Positions 55,827 through 64,000 of a DNA stretch of 64,000 bases are shown piece by piece (the stretch's first letter is position 1; every line of letters begins with the position of its first letter). The DNA lies in assembly GCF_000971965.1 (NCBI RefSeq), contig NZ_LAQP01000004.1, positions 496,001 through 560,000 on the forward strand, in the 5' to 3' direction. The position numbers and the translations under genes were made by a program. The notes under the pieces were generated by a model. It saw only the letters and a list, made by a program, of their open reading frames with translations, ran no database searches and had not been told where the DNA came from. The DNA is from Paenibacillus wulumuqiensis. Its GTDB lineage: Bacteria > Bacillota > Bacilli > Paenibacillales > Paenibacillaceae.

Positions 55827-56026
55827 ATCGTAATATGTGATATGCTCAAGGCTTGTGGTATGCTTAGGCAAAGCTGAGGATAGCCTGAAGTGATATAATC
55901 CTCCCTTCGGATACCGAAAAGGATTGTTCGGCTGGCTCTGGCGTAATTTTCGACAAACCAGTATACTACTAAAGCGTAGGTTGAGAAGCACGAAGCATGA
56001 TTGCAATAAATAAAGGGGGGCCATGA

Positions 56027-58012
56027 ATGGTCGAACAGATCGATTCACTTACAAATTCATCCCGGGATGGCGTTAATCCGCCAGCTACAGGGTATGATGC
56101 TGACGACATTCAGGTGCTCGAAGGGCTTGTTGCCGTACGGAAGCGTCCGGGGATGTATATCGGTAGTACAAGTTCGTCTGGACTGCATCATCTTGTCTGG
56201 GAGATTGTAGACAATGCAGTCGACGAGCATCTTGCAAAGCATTGCGACAAAATAGAGATCAGCCTAAACAAAGACGGTTCTGTAACCGTATATGATAACG
56301 GCCGGGGAATTCCGACGGGAATGCATAAAAGCGGCATCCCAACGCCTCAGGTCGTATTTACCATTCTGCATGCCGGCGGTAAATTCGGCGGTGGCGGATA
56401 CAAAAAGTCCGGCGGTCTGCACGGTGTAGGGGCATCAGTTACCAATGCCCTGTCCGAATGGCTGGAAGTGGAAATCTACCGGGATGGCGGAATTCACCGT
56501 CAACGGTTTGAATACTGGATGGACAAAAAGGGCAAGGAACATGTCGGTGAGCCGGTAACCGGTCTTGAAGTGATCGGCAAAACCAAAGTCACCGGCACCA
56601 AAGTTACCTTTAAGCCGGATATCCGTGTATTCCAGAACGGAATTTCCCTTAACTATGATACGCTGTCCGAGCGTCTGCAGGAGATTGCTTTCCTGAATTC
56701 GGGGCTGGAGATTCTGCTCAAGGATGAGCGCAATGACAAAGAAGACCGTTTCTATTACGAAGGCGGCGCCAGTCAGTTCGTTGAATATTTGAACGAGGGC
56801 AAGGACGTACTGCATGATGTGATTCATTTTAATGCGGAACGTGAGGATATCGAGGTCGAGATTGCCCTGCAGTATAACGCAGGTTATACCGAGACGATTG
56901 CTTCCTTTGTCAATTCCATTCCTACTCGCGGAGGCGGTACGCACGAGACCGGATTCAAGACGGCGTACACCCGGGTACTCAATGATTATGCCCGCAAGAT
57001 GAGCATGCTCAAGGAAAAGGAAAAGAACTTGGAGGGCGGCGATCTGCGCGAAGGCATGATGGCTGTTATCAGCGTCAAGATGGCTGAGGTGGAATTTGTC
57101 GGCCAGACCAAGGACCAGCTGGGCAGTTCCTCTGCACGCGGAGCCGTGGATGCGGTTGTAGCCGAGAGCATGCAGCGTTTCCTTGAAGAGAACCCGCAGG
57201 TCGGCCAGAAGCTTATCAAAAAGGCGATTCAGGCTTCCAGAGCCCGTGAAGCTGCCCGCAAGGCACGCGATGATATGCGTACCGGCCGCAAGCGCAGCGA
57301 GAGCTCCAACCTGAACGGCAAGCTAAGCCCTGCACAATCCAAGGACTTTTCCCGCAATGAACTGTTTATCGTTGAGGGTGATTCCGCAGGTGGTTCGGCC
57401 AAGCAGGGACGTGATTCCAAGATCCAGGCGATTTTGCCTCTTAAGGGTAAACCGATGAATCCGGAAAAGTCCAAGCTGGCGGATGTAATGAAAAACGAAG
57501 AATACCGGGCGATTACCTCGGCGATTGGTGCCGGTATTGGACCCGAGTTTGCGATTGAAGACAGCAATTACTCCAAGATTATTATCATGACCGATGCCGA
57601 TACGGATGGAGCGCATATTCAGGTGCTGCTGCTGACGTTCTTTTACCGGTACATGAAGCCTCTGATTGACCAGGGGCGTATCTATATCGCTCAGCCGCCG
57701 CTGTTCAAAATCACACAGCGTTCCGGCAAAAAGACCAATCAACGTTATGCATGGACCGATGAGCAGCTGGAGAAATCGCTCAAGGAATTCGGCCGCAATG
57801 TCGAGCTGCAGCGTTACAAAGGTCTGGGTGAGATGAATCCCGATCAGCTGTGGGAGACCACAATGAATCCGGAGAGTCGTACGCTGCTGCAGGTACAGAT
57901 CGAGGATGCGGCCAAAGCCGAACGCCGCGTATCCACACTGATGGGCGACAAAGTCGATCCGCGCAAACGCTGGATCGTCGAAAATGTCGATTTTACAGAA
58001 TACGAAGAGTAA
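56027..58012 (+). CDS. parE: DNA topoisomerase IV subunit B
   Basis: ParE is the ATPase half of topoisomerase IV, which separates daughter chromosomes. The 661-residue protein has the GHKL ATP site (EIVDNAVDE with Asn63, DNGRGIP at 90-96, GGLHGVGASVTNALS) and a TOPRIM domain with EGDSAGGSA (450-458), PLKGKPMN and DADTDGAHI. It is shorter at the C-terminus than a Gram-negative GyrB. The call is ParE, not GyrB, because parC follows. AAGGGGGG is before the ATG. Confidence 0.95.
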   Translation: MVEQIDSLTNSSRDGVNPPATGYDADDIQVLEGLVAVRKRPGMYIGSTSSSGLHHLVWEIVDNAVDEHLAKHCDKIEISLNKDGSVTVYDNGRGIPTGMHKSGIPTPQVVFTILHAGGKFGGGGYKKSGGLHGVGASVTNALSEWLEVEIYRDGGIHRQRFEYWMDKKGKEHVGEPVTGLEVIGKTKVTGTKVTFKPDIRVFQNGISLNYDTLSERLQEIAFLNSGLEILLKDERNDKEDRFYYEGGASQFVEYLNEGKDVLHDVIHFNAEREDIEVEIALQYNAGYTETIASFVNSIPTRGGGTHETGFKTAYTRVLNDYARKMSMLKEKEKNLEGGDLREGMMAVISVKMAEVEFVGQTKDQLGSSSARGAVDAVVAESMQRFLEENPQVGQKLIKKAIQASRAREAARKARDDMRTGRKRSESSNLNGKLSPAQSKDFSRNELFIVEGDSAGGSAKQGRDSKIQAILPLKGKPMNPEKSKLADVMKNEEYRAITSAIGAGIGPEFAIEDSNYSKIIIMTDADTDGAHIQVLLLTFFYRYMKPLIDQGRIYIAQPPLFKITQRSGKKTNQRYAWTDEQLEKSLKEFGRNVELQRYKGLGEMNPDQLWETTMNPESRTLLQVQIEDAAKAERRVSTLMGDKVDPRKRWIVENVDFTEYEE

Positions 58013-58050
58013 TATTTCCATACAATAATTCACGCTATAGACGGCAATCA

Positions 58051-58095
58051 GGAATGAGACACACCAGCTTTCAGGGATGGTTTTCATTCCTTTTT
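58051..58095 (+). terminator. weak terminator-like hairpin between parE and parC
   Basis: GGAATGA pairs with TCATTCC, followed by five T; the loop is long. It could reduce readthrough into parC. Confidence 0.45.
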
Positions 58096-58152
58096 GCACG
58101 AATAACAGTTTTATAAAATAATCCGGCTGCGGCCGGAAGGTAAGGTGAACGG

Positions 58153-60615
58153 ATGGCTACAAATGAACAGTATATGCCGGCGTTTCTCGAAGAAGTCGTC
58201 GGAGACCGATTTGGTCGTTATTCCAAATATATTATCCAGGACCGTGCGATTCCAGATGTACGGGACGGATTAAAACCGGTACAGCGCCGTATTCTCTATG
58301 CGATGTACGAATCCGGCAATACACCGGAAAAAGGCTACCGCAAATCTGCTAAAACCGTCGGTGACGTAATGGGTAACTATCACCCGCACGGTGACTCTTC
58401 CATCTATGATGGTATGGTCCGGATGGCACAGCCATGGAAAATGGGACATACACTCGTGGACGGTCATGGTAACTGGGGTTCCCCGGATGATGATCCGGCA
58501 GCAGCAATGCGTTATACCGAAGCACGCCTGTCTGCCATTGCCATGGAGATTCTGCGCGATATCGACCGCAATACGGTCCAGTTCAAGGACAATTTCGATA
58601 ATACAACCAAGGAACCGACCGTTCTGCCGGCCCGTTATCCGAATCTGCTCGTCAATGGTGTCAGTGGTATTTCATCAGGTTTTGCGACCGAGATTCCGCC
58701 GCACAGCCTGCGTGAAGTCATTGAAGCCTGTATTGCACTGATGGAGAATCCGGCGATGGAGCTGGATGAGCTGATGACTCATGTCAAAGGTCCGGACTTC
58801 CCGACCGGCGGCATTATTATGGGCGGCAGTGGTATCCGCGATGCGTATGAGACCGGTAAAGGGCGCATCTATGTTCGTTCCAAAACCGAAATCGAGACGA
58901 TGCGCGGCGGCAAACAGCAGATCGTGATTACCGAGATCCCTTATCAGGTGGTAAAGGTACGTCTGGTCACCGCGATGGAGAATATCCGTCTGGAGAAAAA
59001 GGTCGAAGGTATTGCCGAAGTTCGTGATGAGAGCGGCCGTGAAGGCCTGCGTATCGTCGTGGAACTGAAAAAGGATGCAGACGCAGAAGGTATCCTCGCT
59101 TATCTGCTCAAAAAGACCGATCTGCAGGTAGCCTACAACTTTAACATGGTCGCTATTGTCAACAAAGCTCCACAGCAGCTGGGTCTAAAAGCGATACTGC
59201 AAGCATATATCGCTCACCAGCGCGAAGTGGTGACCCGCCGTACACGCTATGATCTGGACAAACTGGAAGATCGTGCGCATGTGCTGGAAGGTCTCGCCAA
59301 GGCACTGAATATTCTGGATGAAGTGATCGCAGCGATCAAAGCATCCAAAAACCGTCAGGATGCCCATCAAAATCTACAGTGGATGTTCGGATTGACCGAG
59401 CGTCAGGCCGATGCCATTCTCAGCCTGCAATTGTATCGTCTGACCAACCTGGAAATTAATCAGGTGGAGAAAGAACTGAGCGATATCCAGAAAAAAATTA
59501 AAAATCTCCAATCCATTCTGGACAGCGACAAAAAACTGATCGGTGTCATCAAAAAAGAATTGATGGAGAGCTACGACAAATATGGAATCGAGCGCCGCTC
59601 CGAGATCCGTGATGAAGTGGAAGAACTCAAAGTCAATCTGGAAGTTCTGGTCAACTCCGAGGATGTGCTGGTTACCCTCTCGAGCGGTGGATACATCAAG
59701 CGTACGAGCATGATGTCCTTTAACCGTTCCGGTGCAGAGCGCAGCGGCTCGGGAGCCAAGGAAGATGACTTTATCCGCCAGGTACTGGATGTGAATACAC
59801 TCGATAGTCTGCTGATCTTCACGCAGCGCGGTCAGTACTTCCTGCTGCCGGTGCATCAGATTCCGGACTTCAAGTGGAAAGAAACCGGTACGGCGATTGT
59901 CAATGTCATTTCCATGACCCGGGAAGACCGGATCGTCGATATTATCCCGGTACGCAATCTGGAAGAAGAGACAGGCAGTCTGGTGTTTGTCACCAAGCGG
60001 GGACAGGTCAAACGGACCGAACTCAAAGACTATGCAACCAAGCGCTCCGGTGCGGTAGCCGCCTGCAAGCTCGGTGAAGGAGATGAAGTCATATCCGTCA
60101 GCCGCGGCGATCAGGCACGCGACCTGATGCTGATTACCCGCAACGGAATGAGCATCCGTTTCCGTGCGGAAGAAGTCAGTCCGATGGGCCGGGTATCGAC
60201 AGGGGTACGCGGCATTCAGCTGGTGGATGACGATGAAGTGGTCATTTCGCTATGGGTAGACGGGGAAGAAGATGGACAGCTGATGGTCATGACCGATCTC
60301 GGTTATGCCAAACGAACGTCCATGCTGCAGTATCAGACACAGAGCCGTGGGGGCAAAGGCGTATCCACCTTTGAACTCAAAGAAGGCAAGCGCGTGAAGC
60401 CGAACGGTAACCGCATTATCGCTGCTTTTATCTGCAAGGAAAATCGTTCGTTTATCGCCATTGTGCCGCCAAATCGCACAATACCATTTAACAGCAAGCT
60501 CGCTCTGCAGACCGATGAACGCCGACATATCGGTAAACCGATTGTCACACTCGACAAAAATGATGCAATCATCGCTGTACTGGAAGATGTATCAACCGCT
60601 TCTGTCAGCAGCTAA
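58153..60615 (+). CDS. parC: DNA topoisomerase IV subunit A
   Basis: ParC is the breakage-reunion subunit. The 820-residue protein has the winged-helix catalytic domain with Tyr121 ([12 protein letters not shown]), the quinolone-resistance region [16 protein letters not shown] (Ser82-Ser83, Asp86; serines kept, so no sign of resistance), a coiled coil (about 370-490) and a C-terminal beta-pinwheel with repeats like [26 protein letters not shown] and [29 protein letters not shown] is before the ATG. The 140-base gap to parE contains a weak hairpin. Confidence 0.96.
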   Translation: MATNEQYMPAFLEEVVGDRFGRYSKYIIQDRAIPDVRDGLKPVQRRILYAMYESGNTPEKGYRKSAKTVGDVMGNYHPHGDSSIYDGMVRMAQPWKMGHTLVDGHGNWGSPDDDPAAAMRYTEARLSAIAMEILRDIDRNTVQFKDNFDNTTKEPTVLPARYPNLLVNGVSGISSGFATEIPPHSLREVIEACIALMENPAMELDELMTHVKGPDFPTGGIIMGGSGIRDAYETGKGRIYVRSKTEIETMRGGKQQIVITEIPYQVVKVRLVTAMENIRLEKKVEGIAEVRDESGREGLRIVVELKKDADAEGILAYLLKKTDLQVAYNFNMVAIVNKAPQQLGLKAILQAYIAHQREVVTRRTRYDLDKLEDRAHVLEGLAKALNILDEVIAAIKASKNRQDAHQNLQWMFGLTERQADAILSLQLYRLTNLEINQVEKELSDIQKKIKNLQSILDSDKKLIGVIKKELMESYDKYGIERRSEIRDEVEELKVNLEVLVNSEDVLVTLSSGGYIKRTSMMSFNRSGAERSGSGAKEDDFIRQVLDVNTLDSLLIFTQRGQYFLLPVHQIPDFKWKETGTAIVNVISMTREDRIVDIIPVRNLEEETGSLVFVTKRGQVKRTELKDYATKRSGAVAACKLGEGDEVISVSRGDQARDLMLITRNGMSIRFRAEEVSPMGRVSTGVRGIQLVDDDEVVISLWVDGEEDGQLMVMTDLGYAKRTSMLQYQTQSRGGKGVSTFELKEGKRVKPNGNRIIAAFICKENRSFIAIVPPNRTIPFNSKLALQTDERRHIGKPIVTLDKNDAIIAVLEDVSTASVSS

Positions 60616-60628
60616 CCGGATTGATTCC

Positions 60629-60696
60629 AAAAAGGGCTTTTCTGCTGTATTCTCTGAGATTCATACATTCAGAGAATACCAGGGAAAAGCTTTTTT
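60629..60696 (+). terminator. intrinsic terminator after parC
   Basis: GCTTTTC ... TATTCTCTGA pairs with TCAGAGAATA ... GAAAAGC, then six T. Confidence 0.88.
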
Positions 60697-60801
60697 CTGT
60701 TCTACTATCCTGTACAAATGCTATAGCTTCAGAATATGAATGCTAATCTGCGATGACTGACTTCCTTCATGCATGAAGAAGTATCATAATATCTCATAAA
60801 T

Positions 60802-60876
60802 AAAAATCCCCTGCGTTCCGGAATAGCAGCCATGTTATGATGCATGGTCGATACTCTGTACAAACAGGGGATTTTT
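60802..60876. terminator. long bidirectional hairpin, terminator of the rluA-type gene
   Basis: AAAAATCCCCTG (60802-60813) and CAGGGGATTTTT (60865-60876) are perfect complements, with an inner CCATG-TTATGATG-CATGG hairpin. Confidence 0.8.
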
Positions 60877-60955
60877 ATATTTTGTGTATCCTTTGGATAT
60901 CTTGGATCAGTAGTGAAGCTTGTTGTTACATACAGAATAAAAAACCTGCCAATAT

Positions 60956-61009
60956 TGTATCTGTATCTGTATCTGTATCTGTATCTGTATCTGTATCTGT
61001 ATCTGTATC
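60956..61009. repeat. hexanucleotide microsatellite (TGTATC)9
   Basis: Nine perfect tandem copies of TGTATC, followed by one more T. It lies between converging genes, in the predicted 3' untranslated part of the pseudouridine synthase transcript. Because the unit is six bases, length change would not shift a frame. Confidence 0.97.
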
Positions 61010-61049
61010 TCTGTATTTTGTCTACTCTCCAACTATTTCCAGTAGCTAA

Positions 61050-61775
61050 TTACTGTCCAAGCTGTACTTTAATCTGTTCATATACATCTTCATTCCACTG
61101 CGTCCATGGACGAGTACGTGGTGGCAGAGAGACAAAGGTCATCATTTTTCTGGATACCGGATGCGGTACGCCTGTGCAGACCGACCAGAGAGCCAGCTGC
61201 TCGCCTTTGCTGTTCACTTCCGCACCGTATTTCTGATCACCATACAGCGGATGACCGCTGTGGGCCATCTGCACACGAATCTGATGCGAACGTCCAGTAT
61301 GCAGATGAATCAGCACAAGCGACAATTCACCGGTGCTGGCGATCACTTCGTAATCAAGCACCGCATCTTTGGCACCGGCAGTCCCTGGCTTCACCACGGC
61401 TACCATATTGGTCCGTGAGTCTTTGAGCAGTGTATCTTTTAAAGTACCCTGTGAACGCGCAGGCACACCGCGTACAACAGCAGCATACTGTTTGATCATA
61501 CTGCGGCTGCGTACCGTCTCGGACAGACGAGAAGCGGCCTTGGATGTTTTGGCAAACACCATCGCTCCGCCGACCGGACGATCCAGCCGGTGAACAAGGC
61601 CGAGAAATACATTGCCCGGCTTGTTATGCCGCTCTTTGAGATCGGCTTTGAGCAGTGTAAGCATGTCAGGGTCGCCGGTATTGTCTTCCTGGGAAGGAAT
61701 ATTGACCGGCTTGACGACAGCGAGCAGATGATTATCTTCGAATAAGACTGGAATGGATGCGTTCGGTGTGCTCAT
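61050..61775 (-). CDS. RluA family pseudouridine synthase
   Basis: A 241-residue enzyme with the catalytic motif HRLDRPVGGAMVFAKT (Asp65), the LHTGRSHQIRVQMAHSGHPLYGD segment and no S4 domain. It converts uridines to pseudouridine in rRNA or tRNA; the target position is unknown. It follows the methyltransferase gene by six bases on the minus strand, so the two are cotranscribed and both modify RNA. The predicted transcript runs into the TGTATC repeat. Confidence 0.93.
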   Translation of the reverse strand: MSTPNASIPVLFEDNHLLAVVKPVNIPSQEDNTGDPDMLTLLKADLKERHNKPGNVFLGLVHRLDRPVGGAMVFAKTSKAASRLSETVRSRSMIKQYAAVVRGVPARSQGTLKDTLLKDSRTNMVAVVKPGTAGAKDAVLDYEVIASTGELSLVLIHLHTGRSHQIRVQMAHSGHPLYGDQKYGAEVNSKGEQLALWSVCTGVPHPVSRKMMTFVSLPPRTRPWTQWNEDVYEQIKVQLGQ

Positions 61776-61781
61776 AACCGA

Positions 61782-62645
61782 TCAGCTTTCCCAGCGGCCG
61801 AGGATACCGCATGGCAGGGTCATTCCCGAATTGGTGATCGGCAGACCGATCTCTCCCGAAGAAATGGTACCGCCATAACGCTGCTTCATGGTCATGCTAA
61901 GAATATTGGACAATACCGTCGGTGCCAGACCGGTTGTATACGAGTTGATCAGCATGAACAGCGGCTGGTCGGACATGATGGTCATGCATGATTCCAGGAA
62001 TGGATACAGACTCTGCTCCAGCTTCCACATTTCTCCGCCTGGTCCGCGTCCGTAGGAAGGAGGGTCCATAATGATCGCATCATATTTGTTACCGCGACGC
62101 TGCTCACGCTGCACGAATTTGAATACATCATCGGTAATGAAGCGTACCGGGCGATCGCCGATACCGGACAGCTGATGGTTTTCTTTCGCCCACTGCACCA
62201 TACCTTTGGCTGCATCGACATGCACCACTTCAGCACCTGCAGAGGAGGCAGCTACCGTCGCACCGCCGGTGTAGGCAAACAGATTAAGTACGGAAATCGG
62301 ACGTCCGGCATTGCGAATTTTGTCCATCATCCAGCTCCAGTTGGCTGCCTGTTCCGGGAACAGACCGGTATGCTTGAAGTTGGTCGGTTTGATATGGAAT
62401 TTCAACTGTTCATAACCAAGCTCCCATTTTTCCGGGATTTTGCGTTTCCATTCCCACTCGCCACCGCCCGAGGAGCTGCGGTGATAATGACCGTGCACCT
62501 GATTCCAGCGTGGATCGTCGGATTTCTTGGGCCAGATGATCTGTGGGTCCGGACGACGCAGCAGGATTTCTCCCCAGCGCTCCAGACGCTCTCCATCACC
62601 GGTATCGATTAATTCATAGTCTTTCCATTGATCTGCAATATACAT
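61782..62645 (-). CDS. class I SAM-dependent methyltransferase, RlmI/RlmK-like
   Basis: A 287-residue methyltransferase with SAM motif I NLFAYTGGATVAASSAGA, acidic strand VVHVDAA, and the catalytic MDPPSYGRG. The MDPPS(Y/F) motif and the FAYTGG loop place it with 23S rRNA cytosine-5 methyltransferases of the RlmI/YwbD kind. The N-terminal PUA of RlmI is missing, as in several Bacillota proteins. It lies directly upstream of the pseudouridine synthase. Target inferred. Confidence 0.85.
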   Translation of the reverse strand: MYIADQWKDYELIDTGDGERLERWGEILLRRPDPQIIWPKKSDDPRWNQVHGHYHRSSSGGGEWEWKRKIPEKWELGYEQLKFHIKPTNFKHTGLFPEQAANWSWMMDKIRNAGRPISVLNLFAYTGGATVAASSAGAEVVHVDAAKGMVQWAKENHQLSGIGDRPVRFITDDVFKFVQREQRRGNKYDAIIMDPPSYGRGPGGEMWKLEQSLYPFLESCMTIMSDQPLFMLINSYTTGLAPTVLSNILSMTMKQRYGGTISSGEIGLPITNSGMTLPCGILGRWES

Positions 62646-62845
62646 GTGTAACCATCCTTATGATTTATTTCTTTCAGAGCCCGGGCAAGCTGTGTAAAAC
62701 GCCGTTTATTCTGTAAACAGAAAACATCGTTTTTCGGCAGCTTCGAATATCGGCTGCAGAAACACGAAAATAGACAATAATAACCCGCTCGTCAAATAGG
62801 TTTACCGCATTTTATTGTACAACAATAGACGGGGAGGCGCTACAG

Positions 62846-62947
62846 ATGTTTCGGTTTGGACAGCCGGATGAGCAGATGAATCCAACGTATGAGGAGACAG
62901 GGCAACGATGGAGATACCTGCATATTTTGTTTAGAACAACGATATAA
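62846..62947 (+). CDS. possible small protein of 33 residues
   Basis: A short reading frame (begins MFRFGQPDEQMNPTYEETGQ) with GGGGAGG eight bases before its ATG, which is better than chance. It is polar, with no membrane helix. It lies in the otherwise gene-free 62646-63176 region upstream of the kinase-like gene. No homology is known to me. Confidence 0.35.
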   Translation: MFRFGQPDEQMNPTYEETGQRWRYLHILFRTTI

Positions 62948-63176
62948 TAAACATAAACAGGAATTATTATAATTTAATGGATAATTCTGTTGCTAAGAAA
63001 AGAAGGAGGGATGGAGAGAAGCAGAGAGAAATCGAAGATAAATGAATGGATATCAGCATCATTTACAGAGCGATCATCCAATCATAGCCAAGAGTACTGG
63101 TGCGGGTCCATTCGCTGTTTGTGGACATGGTTATTATTCTGTTTCCCTGAAAACGATACGAGGGAGGAGCATTACA

Positions 63177-63764
63177 ATGAAGTCAGCCAACGTTGGATCG
63201 GCACTGCATTGCAAAATAAAACAAAATCAGCGTTCACGAAAGAAATACGCAGACATTCCTGTCATACCGCAGGCAGCGATTGACGAACAGACCATTCCGC
63301 TTGGTTTGCCTGCTTCTTCGCACAATTCTCCAGATAAACAGGCAGGCTTTTATTATTGTACATCTCCGGTGCAATATTCCAGCACATTGCTGACTGAGCA
63401 ATGGATCACCGAGCAGCTGCTAACCGAAGAACGACGGTGCATTGCAAGGGATATTCATAATGTTGTCAGTCATACACTGACCCTTTCCTTGATCCAGCTG
63501 GACGCAGCCCAAAAGCTGCTGGATATCAATCCAATTGTGACACGCGAAAAGCTCGAATCTTCTCAGGAACTGATCCGGCACGGAATTGAGGAGATTCGGC
63601 GATTTACTCATCATATGGCCAGCCAGACTCCCTCGATGAATCTAGCCTCCGAAATTGCCCTTCTTATTGATAATATTCACAAACACACTTCTATTGAGAT
63701 CGACTGGACCGAGCTGTTCATTCAGATGCCAGTATGTACTGCAGCAGGAGCAGCTTATGAATAA
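63177..63764 (+). CDS. HisKA_3-type sensor kinase-like protein lacking the ATPase domain
   Basis: A 195-residue soluble protein. Residues 73-160 match the HisKA_3 dimerisation/phosphotransfer region of NarL-family sensor kinases: LTEERRCIARDIHNVVSHTL with the likely phospho-His94, and two long helices. The usual Asp after the His is Asn (HN for HD). The HATPase domain is missing: after TSIEIDWTELF the chain ends with FIQMPV plus ten residues, and FIQMPV resembles the last beta strand of a HATPase domain, so an in-frame deletion is likely. I start at 63177, where GGAGG lies nine bases upstream; the longer reading from 63042 has no site. It overlaps the response regulator by eight bases. Confidence 0.85.
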   Translation: MKSANVGSALHCKIKQNQRSRKKYADIPVIPQAAIDEQTIPLGLPASSHNSPDKQAGFYYCTSPVQYSSTLLTEQWITEQLLTEERRCIARDIHNVVSHTLTLSLIQLDAAQKLLDINPIVTREKLESSQELIRHGIEEIRRFTHHMASQTPSMNLASEIALLIDNIHKHTSIEIDWTELFIQMPVCTAAGAAYE

Positions 63765-64000
63765 GCTAAAATTGCTGGTGGCGGATGATCAGACGCTTAT
63801 GAGGGAAGGGTTGAAGACCATACTGGAATTGGAAGAAGACATCATCGTGGTGAATACAGCTGCGAACGGCCAGGAAGCCTGGGAAATGGTACACCGGAAC
63901 GAGCCGGATATTGTGCTGCTGGATATTCAGATGCCTGTCATGGATGGAATATGCTGCGCCCGTAAAATTAAACAGCATCGTCCCGATATGATTGTACTGC
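63757..64000 (+). CDS. NarL/FixJ-type response regulator, 3' end cut by the window
   Basis: The visible 81 codons are a receiver domain: acidic pair Asp10-Asp11 in LLVADDQTLMREGLK, phospho-acceptor Asp56 in DIVLLDIQMPVMDG. The partner type (HisKA_3) and the DDQTLMREGL motif point to a NarL/FixJ regulator, whose LuxR-type DNA-binding domain would lie beyond the window. AGGAG (63746-63750) precedes the ATG, which lies inside the 3' end of the kinase-like gene. Confidence 0.9.
   Translation, partial: MNKLKLLVADDQTLMREGLKTILELEEDIIVVNTAANGQEAWEMVHRNEPDIVLLDIQMPVMDGICCARKIKQHRPDMIVL

Noticed and set aside
60837-61236. Two plus-strand reading frames through the TGTATC repeat (SVSVSV and LYLYLY runs)
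   Set aside because: They are products of the repeat, have no ribosome site and overlap the pseudouridine synthase gene on the other strand.
62990-63283. Plus-strand frame of 97 residues overlapping the kinase-like gene
   Set aside because: Its ATG at 63011 touches the GGAGGG, and it overlaps a frame with clear HisKA_3 content.
1-64000. CRISPR arrays, insertion sequences, prophage or toxin-antitoxin islands
   Set aside because: No spaced direct repeats, transposase, integrase or phage structural gene was seen; the only tandem repeat is the TGTATC array.

Overview
The window looks like a piece of chromosome from a Paenibacillus-type member of the Bacillota. The reasons are AGGAGG-type ribosome binding sites, a T-box leader, DynA-type fused dynamins, MtnW-type methionine salvage, Rex, a HisKA_3/NarL two-component pair, and a core block (panBCD-dinG-tseB ... 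asnS-dnaD ... nth) that follows Bacillus gene order but is interrupted by other genes. Base composition is near 50% GC over most genes, except for a clearly AT-rich kilobase at about 15.04-16.08 kb. I see no phage, insertion sequence, CRISPR array or rRNA.

Layout. 0-7.8 kb: end of panB, panC, panD; then dinG, rex, mtaD and tseB, packed with overlaps. 8.4-10.5 kb: a two-gene unit of a small membrane protein and an FtsH-like membrane AAA protease. 10.7-14.9 kb: hbd-ackA-asnS-dnaD, probably one operon. 15-16.5 kb: AT-rich stretch and a small secreted LysM-type protein. 16.8-25.5 kb: proline synthesis and methionine salvage, with proB (behind a T-box whose specifier reads CCU, proline) and proA, then proC-mtnW-mtnX-mtnB joined by three 4-base overlaps, and the divergent pair mtnE / mtnU. 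25.6-31.3 kb: a phosphatase, a quinone-detoxification pair (dioxygenase and MhqD esterase) with an MhqR-like operator, an unrecognised protein, a DsbA/FrnE protein, and an HxlR regulator divergent from an NAD(P)H oxidoreductase. 31.4-34.8 kb: a LysR regulator divergent from leuCD. 35-42 kb: a cell-wall amidase, nth behind an attenuator-like hairpin, a small unknown protein and a 1287-residue two-headed dynamin. 42.4-46.1 kb: a heterodimeric ABC exporter with one degenerate ATP site. 46.6-50.3 kb: purT-GNAT, a secreted CAP protein, a Cys-rich unknown and tRNA-Lys(CUU). 50.6-55.5 kb: a GH13 oligo-1,6-glucosidase-type enzyme, an SGNH hydrolase and an ABC-2 transporter. 56-60.6 kb: parE-parC. 60.6-64 kb: a hexanucleotide microsatellite, an RluA-type pseudouridine synthase, a methyltransferase, and a sensor-kinase-like gene that lacks its ATPase domain, overlapping a response regulator cut by the window end.

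How they work together. MtaD, MtnW/X/B, MtnE and MtnU cover a large part of recycling methylthioadenosine to methionine; no SAM riboswitch was seen. ProB/A/C form the proline route. Hbd and AckA are translationally coupled and Rex lies nearby, which suggests redox and fermentation control. The dioxygenase/esterase, HxlR/oxidoreductase and FrnE genes look like an electrophile and thiol-stress neighbourhood. The most unusual items are the kinase-like protein without an ATPase domain, the FtsH-like protease with its private membrane partner, the nine-copy TGTATC repeat, and several perfect palindromes at promoters.
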